From IMG/VR virus record IMGVR_UViG_3300043449_001468, positions 1 to 62,199 of that record: a stretch of 62,199 nucleotides of DNA; one strand, written 5' to 3'. The notes below the pieces were generated by a model that was given only the letters and a program-made list of their open reading frames with translations, searched no databases and was not told where the DNA came from. The DNA comes from a virus. Below, one piece after another: positions 17,243 to 23,541 of the stretch (position 1 is the first letter of the stretch; each line of letters opens with the position of its first letter). The position numbers were made by a program, and so were the translations under genes.

Positions 17243-17267
17243 CTTTACCCTCATATTCGTGTATACT
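17239..17267 (+). promoter_or_regulatory. Sigma-70 promoter for gene 45
   Basis: TTGACT at 17239-17244 and TATACT at 17262-17267 are separated by 17 bases. It overlaps the end of the dNMP kinase gene and gives a leader of about 25 bases before the ATG at 17298, with GTGAGGTG as ribosome-binding site. Confidence 0.8.
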
Positions 17268-17297
17268 CTCCATATTATTAATCTTGTGAGGTGAACT

Positions 17298-17981
17298 ATG
17301 CAGCTTTCAGAAAATACCCTGACTATCTTGAAGAACTTCGCGACGATCAATACCGGGCTGTTCTTCAGAAAGGGAAATGTGCTTCGCACGGTATCTCCCG
17401 GTAAAACCGTGTTGGCGGAGGCCACCATCGACGAAGACATCCCCTCTGATTTTGGGATACATGAACTCAATCAACTATTGTCGATCATCTCCCTACACAA
17501 GGAAACCCCTGAGCTTAACGTCACTGGAAACAACCTTGTCATTAAGGGACGTGACGGTCGCAGCAAGATTACCTATCGCTGCTGTGATGAATCGATGATC
17601 CGAGTCCCGCCGGAAGATAAGAAGATTACGCTACCGTCGGAAGATCTCTCATTTGTACTCACCGAATCAGACCTCAATTGGATCATGAAATCCTCTGCGG
17701 TACTGGGGGTGCCACATATCTCAGTGGTGGGTCGAAATGGAAAACTCTATATCGGTACGCTCGATATGAGCAACGATGCGGCGCATACCGATTCTTTAGA
17801 AATCGCCGACTACTCAGGAGAGCCTGTGGAATTCATTTTCAAGGTCGAGAACTGGAAGATGATTCCTGGTAGCTATCAGGTCACGATCTCCTCGGCTCCT
17901 CCCTCTAAAGGGGTGTCACTGTTCCAAAATCAGGCAAAAAAGCTGCGATACTGGATGGCACTGGAGTCTAAGAGCAATTAA
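17298..17981 (+). CDS. 45: Sliding clamp gp45
   Basis: This 227-residue protein matches T4 gp45, the trimeric processivity clamp, in length and pattern: LSENTLTILKNFATINTGLFFRKGN at the start and EYK-like clamp strands such as VEFIFKVENWKMIPGSYQVTI near the end. It tethers gp43 polymerase to DNA and also activates gp55-dependent late transcription. It has its own promoter. A long inverted repeat follows its stop, before the clamp loader genes. Confidence 0.9.
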   Translation: MQLSENTLTILKNFATINTGLFFRKGNVLRTVSPGKTVLAEATIDEDIPSDFGIHELNQLLSIISLHKETPELNVTGNNLVIKGRDGRSKITYRCCDESMIRVPPEDKKITLPSEDLSFVLTESDLNWIMKSSAVLGVPHISVVGRNGKLYIGTLDMSNDAAHTDSLEIADYSGEPVEFIFKVENWKMIPGSYQVTISSAPPSKGVSLFQNQAKKLRYWMALESKSN

Positions 17982-18006
17982 TTAGTCAGTTTCGTAGCAT
18001 GGACTA

Positions 18007-18079
18007 CACAAAACCCACAAATACCGGAATAGACCACTCTCTAGGAGCGGGGTTTATGAGGCGATTTGTGGGTTTTGTG
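18007..18079 (+). terminator. Long inverted repeat after gene 45
   Basis: A perfect 16-bp inverted repeat, CACAAAACCCACAAAT (18007-18022) and ATTTGTGGGTTTTGTG (18064-18079), encloses 41 bases and is followed by GTCTTTT. It may be a terminator with a large loop, a structured leader of gene 44 mRNA, or a protein-binding site. It separates clamp from clamp loader transcription. Confidence 0.55.
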
Positions 18080-18126
18080 GTCTTTTGCGAGAAACATGAG
18101 CTTCCCATCGTCTTTGCTCTAAAGAG

Positions 18127-18166
18127 CCGTTATACGAGCAATGTGACCGTTATACGAGCATTCTGA
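18127..18166 (+). repeat. Tandem 20-bp repeat upstream of gene 44
   Basis: CCGTTATACGAGCAATGTGA is followed at once by a second copy with three differences, then by CCGCGG. A small palindrome, GCTCTAAAGAGC, ends where the first copy starts. Iterated sites like these often bind a regulator or an initiator; none is identified. They lie 55-95 bases before the gene 44 start. Confidence 0.8.
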
Positions 18167-18220
18167 CCGCGGTTGTACACTAAATAGCAGCGTGATGACC
18201 CTTAAACTAGGAGCTATATT

Positions 18221-19165
18221 ATGGAAAAAAATCTGCGGCATTCCCTATGGACCGAGGCATATCGTCCTGCCAAGGTCTCGGACTGTATCTTACCTGAACG
18301 TCTCAAACATCCATTTGAAGAATATGTAAAGCAACAGATGATTCCTAATCTGTTACTCTGTGGAGGCGCAGGTGTGGGGAAAACCACCATCGCCAGAGCC
18401 TTGTGCCAGGAAATAGGATGTGACTACATCGTGATCAATGGATCGGACGAATCTGGTATTGATACCTTTCGCACCAAGATCAAAAATTACGCCTCTAGTC
18501 TGTCGCTGGAAGGTGGTCGCAAGGTCATCATTATCGATGAAGCGGATTATTTGAATCCCAATTCCACCCAACCTGCACTTCGAAACGCCATGGAGGAGTT
18601 TGCGGTAAACTGCTCCTTTATCTTTACCTGCAACTTCAAACAGAGGATCATCGAACCTCTGCATTCTCGATGTGCGGTGGTAGATTTCAGCCTCAAAAGC
18701 GGCGAGAAGCAGAAAATGGCCGCCGCATTCTTTGCTAGAGTGCAATTAATTCTCAAGAGCGAATCGGTACCCTATGATCAGACCGTCCTGGTGGAGTTTA
18801 TCAAGAAATTCTTCCCCGACTTCCGACGCATTCTCAATGAACTTCAGCGATATGCTCAATTTGGTAAGATCGACGCTGGGCTCCTTTCGTATCTGGGAGA
18901 TGTTGAGATCACTGAACTGGTGCGCTATCTTAAAGACAAGGACTTCGGGGAGATTCGAAAGTGGGTAGGTTCTCATGAAGTAGAACCGTCCGTATTGTAC
19001 CGTAAAATTTACGACGAAATGTATGAATTCCTAAAACCAGAGTCCATACCAGAGGTTGTGCTTTTACTTGCTGACTATCAATATAAACAGGCGTTTTGTG
19101 CTGACGGACAGATAAATGTCGTGGCATGTCTCACAGAGATAATGTTGAGTGCGAAGTTCTTATAA
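18221..19165 (+). CDS. 44: Clamp loader large subunit gp44
   Basis: This 314-residue AAA+ protein has WTEAYRPAKVSDC at its start, Walker A GGAGVGKTT near residue 48, Walker B VIIIDEADYL, and sensor/arginine-finger region NFKQRIIEPLHSRC. Four gp44 and one gp62 subunit open gp45 and load it at primer-template junctions. TAGGAG precedes the ATG. The gene is intact and ends at 19165, but a second, diverged copy of its last codons follows (19198-19251), showing that this junction has been rebuilt around the inserted GIY-YIG gene. Confidence 0.93.
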   Translation: MEKNLRHSLWTEAYRPAKVSDCILPERLKHPFEEYVKQQMIPNLLLCGGAGVGKTTIARALCQEIGCDYIVINGSDESGIDTFRTKIKNYASSLSLEGGRKVIIIDEADYLNPNSTQPALRNAMEEFAVNCSFIFTCNFKQRIIEPLHSRCAVVDFSLKSGEKQKMAAAFFARVQLILKSESVPYDQTVLVEFIKKFFPDFRRILNELQRYAQFGKIDAGLLSYLGDVEITELVRYLKDKDFGEIRKWVGSHEVEPSVLYRKIYDEMYEFLKPESIPEVVLLLADYQYKQAFCADGQINVVACLTEIMLSAKFL

Positions 19166-19251
19166 ATGCTTCCGTGGATAGAGAATCGCCGCAAAGGATC
19201 AAAATGATGGCCTGCCTCACCGAATTAATGATGGGATGTGAATTTCTATGA
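19166..19251 (+). pseudogene. Remnant: diverged duplicate of the gene 44 3' end
   Basis: After the gene 44 stop, the frame 19198-19251 reads IKMMACLTELMMGCEFL then TGA. The real gp44 ends INVVACLTEIMLSAKFL. Nine of 17 residues are identical and several others similar, and both end in a stop at the same place. The TGA overlaps the ATG of the next gene (ATGA), the junction expected for a clamp loader operon. The remnant has no start, so it is a scar, probably donor flanking sequence carried in with the GIY-YIG gene. Confidence 0.75.
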
Positions 19252-19868
19252 TACTCTTACAGCCTCGATGGATCTATGACATTGGATTTAAGAACAAGGG
19301 ATGGTTTGATTGGGATACGGCGGTCTCTGCATTCAATAAATATCCTGTAGGTCAATATGCATTTCTTTTGGCCCCCAACAAACCTGACGATACCTCGTGT
19401 CCTTGGGACCACGAAAGCACCGTGTATATTGGTATGGCAGGAGGAAACTGCTGTGAATTTCGGTTCGATGATAAGAGTGGGAAACGCAATGGTCGGGGAG
19501 GCCAAATCAAAACGTCCTTACTAGACCGATTGCTGGCCCACGGTACCTCTATGAACAAGATCACAGAGGAGATGGTGAGAAAGTTGGACCCCAACTATCA
19601 GGACTATTATTACGCACGACAAAAAAACCCCCACTATAAATTGTGGATACATTTATTTGCACCTAACGCCAATGAAAGCTCGGAGCTTACCTCAAAAATG
19701 CGACCAGATGTGTCATTGATAGAAGCGGAATCGATCTTTCTCTACAAGGCGAGATGGGGAAATGCCCCCATGATGAACCGAGCACATCGATGGGATCTGA
19801 CAACTCGCAAACCGGATTCCCTATCAGCAAAAATCATTGGCGCAATTGAGAAATCGAGGTTATTCTAA
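19248..19868 (+). CDS. GIY-YIG endonuclease-like gene between genes 44 and 62
   Basis: This 206-residue protein has a divergent GIY-YIG pattern: GQYAFLLAPN, then after an insertion TVYIGMAGG, an Arg in LLDRLLAHG, a catalytic-type Glu in LIEAESIFLY and NRAHRWD. In T4-like phages genes 44 and 62 are normally adjacent and translationally coupled, so this is an insertion. It starts inside the stop of a duplicated gene 44 tail and ends TAATG, overlapping the gene 62 start, so coupling to gene 62 is kept through the intruder. A homing endonuclease is the simplest reading; a different GIY-YIG function is possible. Confidence 0.65.
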   Translation: MILLQPRWIYDIGFKNKGWFDWDTAVSAFNKYPVGQYAFLLAPNKPDDTSCPWDHESTVYIGMAGGNCCEFRFDDKSGKRNGRGGQIKTSLLDRLLAHGTSMNKITEEMVRKLDPNYQDYYYARQKNPHYKLWIHLFAPNANESSELTSKMRPDVSLIEAESIFLYKARWGNAPMMNRAHRWDLTTRKPDSLSAKIIGAIEKSRLF

Positions 19869-20266
19869 TGAGTCCATTTGATTTTGTGAGAGAGATTCAA
19901 AGTGGGAAACGTAATCTGATGGCCGATCCTCAGTCCGAAAAGGAGTACGTGCCATTTGTGGTCAATAAAGCCCTTTCCTATGACCTAGACTGCATCATGG
20001 CTGCCAATGAAATGAATCAGCGGCATCATCTTGACAAAAGTATGCAATATGGATACCTACTAAATACAATTCGTGCCCGAAAACGACCATTCCATAAATG
20101 GATCAAGATTGAGTCTAGTGACATTATCGATGCCATCAAATTGTTCTTCGAGTGTTCGACTCCTAAAGCTCATGAAATTCTTGGTATTCTCACTCCCGAT
20201 CAACTAGCTGCGGTGAAGGAGATCACCCAAGAGGGCGGCAGAGTTACCAGAGCAACGAAGACGTAA
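19868..20266 (+). CDS. 62: Clamp loader small subunit gp62
   Basis: This 132-residue protein starts MSPFDFVREIQSGKRNL and contains YVPFVVNKALSYDLDCI and KRPFHKWIKIE, patterns of gp62 in T4-like phages. It is the single non-ATPase subunit of the clamp loader. It is shorter than T4 gp62 (187 residues) but similar to versions in marine T4-like phages. Its start overlaps the stop of the GIY-YIG gene by one base. Confidence 0.85.
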   Translation: MSPFDFVREIQSGKRNLMADPQSEKEYVPFVVNKALSYDLDCIMAANEMNQRHHLDKSMQYGYLLNTIRARKRPFHKWIKIESSDIIDAIKLFFECSTPKAHEILGILTPDQLAAVKEITQEGGRVTRATKT

Positions 20267-20293
20267 CTATGAGATACAGAAAGGGAGCATACC

Positions 20294-20731
20294 ATGGTCG
20301 ATATCTTTAGAGGGGTAGGAGTCGAAATATCCCTCATCTCTCCTGACAATTTCCTCAAGGTATGCGAAACCCTTTCTCGTATCGGGGTGTCCTCACGCAA
20401 AGACAAGATATTGTATCAATCCTGCCATATACTTCATAAACGTGAATATTCTATCCTGGAAGGAGGCGGCAAATCCTACGTGTCACGCTATGCCATCCTA
20501 CACTTCAAGGAACTATTCATTCTAGACGGCAAACCTACCGATATATGTGAAAATGACTATGGTCGCAGAAACGTCATTGCTCGACTCCTGGAAGAATGGA
20601 AACTGGTCAAGGTACTGAATGCAGGATCACTTATGCCGTTGGCACCACTACACCAAATTAAGATTATTACCCATAAAGAGAAGCCGGAATGGCAGTTGAT
20701 ACCGAAGTATACCATTGGAAAGAAAACATAA
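20294..20731 (+). CDS. regA: Translational repressor RegA
   Basis: This 145-residue protein closely follows T4 RegA: DNFLKVCETLSRIG, KDKILYQSCHILHKR, ILHFKELFILDG, RRNVIARLLEEWKL and the ending WQLIPKYTIGKK. RegA binds start regions of many early phage mRNAs and blocks translation, including its own and those of clamp loader genes. Residues 1-8 and a 12-residue insertion (REYSILEGGGKSYVSR) are additions relative to T4. AAAGGGAG precedes the ATG. Confidence 0.95.
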   Translation: MVDIFRGVGVEISLISPDNFLKVCETLSRIGVSSRKDKILYQSCHILHKREYSILEGGGKSYVSRYAILHFKELFILDGKPTDICENDYGRRNVIARLLEEWKLVKVLNAGSLMPLAPLHQIKIITHKEKPEWQLIPKYTIGKKT

Positions 20732-21039
20732 ATTTCTTGCCATATCGGCAACATTAAAATCCTCTAATGTGAAAATAAAGTTGTCTTTTTAGCCAAAATC
20801 CGGCTCCATGTGTACTATATAGTAATATACATATCCGGGACCAGAGTACCTATAGACTCATAAGTTCCTAAGTCCTAAAGATATCCAATCCAGTATCCAT
20901 CCCGGAGCGAAGCGGAGGGATGATCGAGCGAAGCGAGATGATCATTAAGGTATCTCCTGTATAACAATGACGTGGTATGGGCACCTCAAGTCTCATCATA
21001 CTATAATTAACGCGAAGCGCGTATCGAAGACGATCTCCT
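20732..21039 (+). other. 308-base gene-free region with GAA-triloop hairpins
   Basis: No gene is visible here. A TTGCC/GGCAA hairpin lies just after regA (20736-20750). Further on, GCGAAGC occurs three times, at 20907-20913, 20928-20934 and 21012-21018, each able to form a GC-GAA-GC mini-hairpin. The first two are extended by outer stems ATCCC/GGGAT and ATC/GAT across purine mismatches. It could be a terminator cluster, a replication origin or a recombination hotspot; the sequence does not decide. Confidence 0.6.
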
Positions 21040-21330
21040 ATGAATTATATAATGAAACCTGGTTGTGAATATTCCTCCTGGAACGAACACTCCACATGGA
21101 AATCCTTCTATCATGAGGAAGGACACTCCAATGGCAGCGGTCCATCCAAAACTTCACAAAAATTAGCATTATGGTATCCTGGAGTCATCACCGATTGGCC
21201 GTACCTTGCCTTATTAGGAATCACACTACAGGATATCATCGATCATTACCAATGTACCCAAGAGGAAGCCATGAAGGCGATGGAGTACATATTCCACTTT
21301 CAAGTGGATGTAGAAAGTAGGTTCAAATGA
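21040..21330 (+). CDS. Hypothetical 96-residue protein
   Basis: I do not recognise this protein. It contains YPGVITDWPYLALLGITLQDIIDHYQCTQEEAMKAMEYIFHF, which resembles a helix-turn-helix-like bundle. The start is uncertain: ATG 21040 or ATG 21052, neither with a good Shine-Dalgarno sequence. The stop overlaps the next gene (ATGA). Confidence 0.55.
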   Translation: MNYIMKPGCEYSSWNEHSTWKSFYHEEGHSNGSGPSKTSQKLALWYPGVITDWPYLALLGITLQDIIDHYQCTQEEAMKAMEYIFHFQVDVESRFK

Positions 21331-21635
21331 TACCGACACAACAAGTACCAAGGTGCGTTGGGTGTTCTTGCATCACGACATCCTACCAATATTTGGAGGG
21401 TCATGGGCTGCTGTGTACCCAGTGCTTCCCCTATTACACGTCTATACGGAATACTGTGGCGTCACGCCCTTATAAAATTCCACGAACTAGACCTAAGCAT
21501 CGTCCCACTACTTCTACGCTGAGTTCACTTAATACGAACACAACTGACAACATATCAAGAACCACCACTACCCATCACGGCCCTCCCTACAGCGACTACT
21601 TCCTCGTGTATGGTTCCAGAGGAAATAAGGCATGA
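21327..21635 (+). CDS. Hypothetical small zinc-finger protein
   Basis: This 102-residue protein has C-x2-C (CVGC) and, about 20 residues later, C-x2-C (CTQC), a likely zinc ribbon. The second half is low-complexity, rich in Thr, Ser, Asn and Pro, and probably disordered. It overlaps its neighbours on both sides by four bases. No function is evident. Confidence 0.55.
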   Translation: MIPTQQVPRCVGCSCITTSYQYLEGHGLLCTQCFPYYTSIRNTVASRPYKIPRTRPKHRPTTSTLSSLNTNTTDNISRTTTTHHGPPYSDYFLVYGSRGNKA

Positions 21636-22204
21636 TCAAGCAGATTGAGAATTTCTTTGCGTATATACATAATCGATGGGTCGACCCATGTCATCGCGTG
21701 GAAATTCGGCATCCAGACTGCCCCAAAGGAAAATACTTTGAGCCTGACGTTACGTTACTCTATGTGAACTTTCAAATCCTTGTTGATTATGTGGAACTCG
21801 AATGCGGTTCTATTTGGCCCGCAGTGCATTTTGAGTCAAGATGGCAACGATGCCATCGTACAATTAAGGATCTGCCCGTTCTACATTGGTTTGTTCGTCC
21901 TGTCCGTAATGCTAGGAGAGGTCTCCATTATCTTCGTTGGGAGATGAAAATAAAAGACTGTCCTCAGCAGGCAGTATATGCACGAGAGATGTTTCGTCTC
22001 TATAAATGGTGGAAACATACCCGAACAAGACGCGAGGATCCCTATACTCGATTCACAGCTCTTGGCCATAATTGGGAAACCCCATTGACGGCCAAGGAGA
22101 GAAAGATTCTTCTTCGTTGTGAAAAACTCTCTTCCAGATACACTCAAGAAGATACCCGAAATCTCCATGCACTGATCGATATTCGCGGAGGACTTTGGTC
22201 ATGA
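21632..22204 (+). CDS. Hypothetical 190-residue protein
   Basis: I do not recognise this protein. It is rich in Trp, Arg and His (HWFVRPVRNARRGLHYLRWEMK, YKWWKHTRTRRE) and looks mostly helical. The C-terminus LLRCEKLSSRYTQEDTRNLHALIDIRGGLW is amphipathic. It overlaps the preceding gene by four bases and the M15 peptidase start by four, so it may be co-translated with lysis or cell-wall functions, but this is only context. Confidence 0.6.
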   Translation: MIKQIENFFAYIHNRWVDPCHRVEIRHPDCPKGKYFEPDVTLLYVNFQILVDYVELECGSIWPAVHFESRWQRCHRTIKDLPVLHWFVRPVRNARRGLHYLRWEMKIKDCPQQAVYAREMFRLYKWWKHTRTRREDPYTRFTALGHNWETPLTAKERKILLRCEKLSSRYTQEDTRNLHALIDIRGGLWS

Positions 22205-22683
22205 CCCAATTATCTGAACACTTCAGCTTAGAGGAAATGATTCGATCTGATACGGCCCTGAGATTAGGTATTGACAATACGCCCAAACAAGAGTATACTG
22301 ATAACTTAATACGCCTCTGTCAGCATGTACTCGAACCAGTGCGGCTACACTTCGGTCCCGTTCATATTAATTCAGGGTATCGATCCCTGTCCTTGAATAT
22401 GAGTATTAATCCTATGACTTCGACTATTAATAAAGTCAGTCAACATTGCTATGGTCGCGCTGTGGATTTTGAAGTTCCTGGGGTGTCGAATGTGACCGTG
22501 GCCGAGTGGTGTCGCGACAATCTTCCTGAGTATGATCAGATCATCTTGGAATTCTACACACCAGGAATCCCCAATTCTGGATGGGTACACGTCTCATATT
22601 CAACAGAGTCACATAGGAAACAAGTGCTGACGGCCTCTAGAGTGGCAGGGAAGCTTCAGTATTCCATAGGTATTCATCCATAG
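22201..22683 (+). CDS. Peptidase M15-like endolysin (D-Ala-D-Ala carboxypeptidase family)
   Basis: This 160-residue protein starts TQLSEHFSLEEMIRS and has SQHCYGRAVDF (SxHxxGxAxD, zinc His and Asp) and GWVHVS (WxH). These are the metal ligands of M15A peptidases, which cleave peptidoglycan peptides; as a phage protein it is a probable endolysin or virion-associated lysin. The full set of ligands is present. I chose ATG 22201, overlapping the upstream stop. The holin-like gene lies far away at 53298, which is normal in large phages. Confidence 0.85.
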   Translation: MTQLSEHFSLEEMIRSDTALRLGIDNTPKQEYTDNLIRLCQHVLEPVRLHFGPVHINSGYRSLSLNMSINPMTSTINKVSQHCYGRAVDFEVPGVSNVTVAEWCRDNLPEYDQIILEFYTPGIPNSGWVHVSYSTESHRKQVLTASRVAGKLQYSIGIHP

Positions 22684-22694
22684 GAGATCTCAGT

Positions 22695-23069
22695 ATGAAG
22701 ATGATCCATGATGTGTTCGATTTCATGAGAGACAGTGAACAGTTGGTTGCTGGGCAGTTTCCCTCACCTCATCTGGCCGCGCTATATGAGAAGCTGGTGT
22801 CAGAGGAGTACACAGAATTCATGGATGCCACGACCGATGAAAAGAAACTCGACGGGGCACTGGATTTGATTTGGGTACTCTTGGGGTATTGTATTGCTCG
22901 TAATTGGGATGCAGTCGGAGGATGGAAGGAAGTCACTCGTTCGAACATGTCAAAACTTCAAGTAGATTCAGAGACCGGAAAAATTAAGCGCCGTGACGAT
23001 GGAAAGATTATGAAACCTGAGGGTTGGATTGGCCCCGATCTAACCCCGTTTTTGCATGGGGAACAATAA
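22695..23069 (+). CDS. MazG-like nucleotide pyrophosphohydrolase
   Basis: This 124-residue all-alpha protein has the metal-binding signature of the MazG/phosphoribosyl-ATP pyrophosphohydrolase fold: KLVSEEYTEFMDA and, about 20 residues later, DGALDLIWVLLGYC. A C-terminal part, SNMSKL to GKIMKPEGW, is typical of phage members. Such enzymes hydrolyse NTPs or dNTPs to monophosphates and may clean the dNTP pool or alter alarmone levels. Start ATG 22695 or 22701. Confidence 0.8.
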   Translation: MKMIHDVFDFMRDSEQLVAGQFPSPHLAALYEKLVSEEYTEFMDATTDEKKLDGALDLIWVLLGYCIARNWDAVGGWKEVTRSNMSKLQVDSETGKIKRRDDGKIMKPEGWIGPDLTPFLHGEQ

Positions 23070-23084
23070 CAAAGGAGGTTCTGT

Positions 23085-23423
23085 ATGGGTGAAGTGAAAT
23101 TGGTGTCGTTCAACAATGGTCTCCAGGTATTGGGCACGTATGAGAAGAAGGACGAAGAGGGGAAAGCTGTTCTTCTGTCAAAGCCTGTTCAGTTGGTCAT
23201 GGTACCGAAGAATGCGGAAACCAAGGACGGTCAGGTTGGTATGGCGTTCGCTCCATTTCTTCAATATGCGGAGGAATGGACAACAGGAGTCACCTTCTCG
23301 GTCGCCGACGTGTTGACGGTGACCACTCCAGTTCGTGATCTTCTTAATGCCTACAATTCGGCATTTGGTTCTGGTATCGTTCTACCTGGAGGGAGTCCGG
23401 ATGGTCTGAAACTGGTGCAGTAA
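23085..23423 (+). CDS. Conserved phage protein, beta-rich, 112 residues
   Basis: The protein begins VKLVSFNNGLQVLGTYEKK, with LLSKPVQLVMVP, GMAFAPFLQYAEEW and VLTVTTPVRDLLNAYNSAFGSGI. I recall very similar proteins of unknown function in T4-like cyanophages, near the DNA polymerase gene. The pattern suggests a small Sm-like beta barrel, which could bind RNA, but this is inference. AAAGGAGG precedes the ATG, a near-perfect ribosome-binding site, so expression is probably high. Confidence 0.7.
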   Translation: MGEVKLVSFNNGLQVLGTYEKKDEEGKAVLLSKPVQLVMVPKNAETKDGQVGMAFAPFLQYAEEWTTGVTFSVADVLTVTTPVRDLLNAYNSAFGSGIVLPGGSPDGLKLVQ

Positions 23424-23462
23424 ATGTTGACTGGGGCCCTGTTAGGCTAGCGGGGTTCTAGA

Positions 23463-23494
23463 GGGGATGGGGGCCTTCGTGCCCCGCGATCCCC
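23463..23494 (+). terminator. GC-rich hairpin between the small gene and gene 43
   Basis: GGGGAT (23463-23468) pairs with ATCCCC (23489-23494) around an inner stem GGGGC/GCCCC (23470-23474 with 23481-23485) and a CTTCGT loop. There is no T-run after it. It could end the upstream unit or act as an mRNA operator for gene 43, whose T4 counterpart is autoregulated through a leader hairpin. Confidence 0.6.
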
Positions 23495-23541
23495 ATCACT
23501 GGATCACTGTTACTTTATATTCGACGTGAGATGTGTATACT

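Noticed and set aside
18127-18166. CRISPR-like repeat
   Set aside because: Two direct copies with no spacer between them; no cas genes and no further units.
23536-23541. TATACT directly before the gene 43 ATG as a promoter
   Set aside because: It touches the start codon, so +1 would be inside the gene, and no -35 is found 17 bases upstream.
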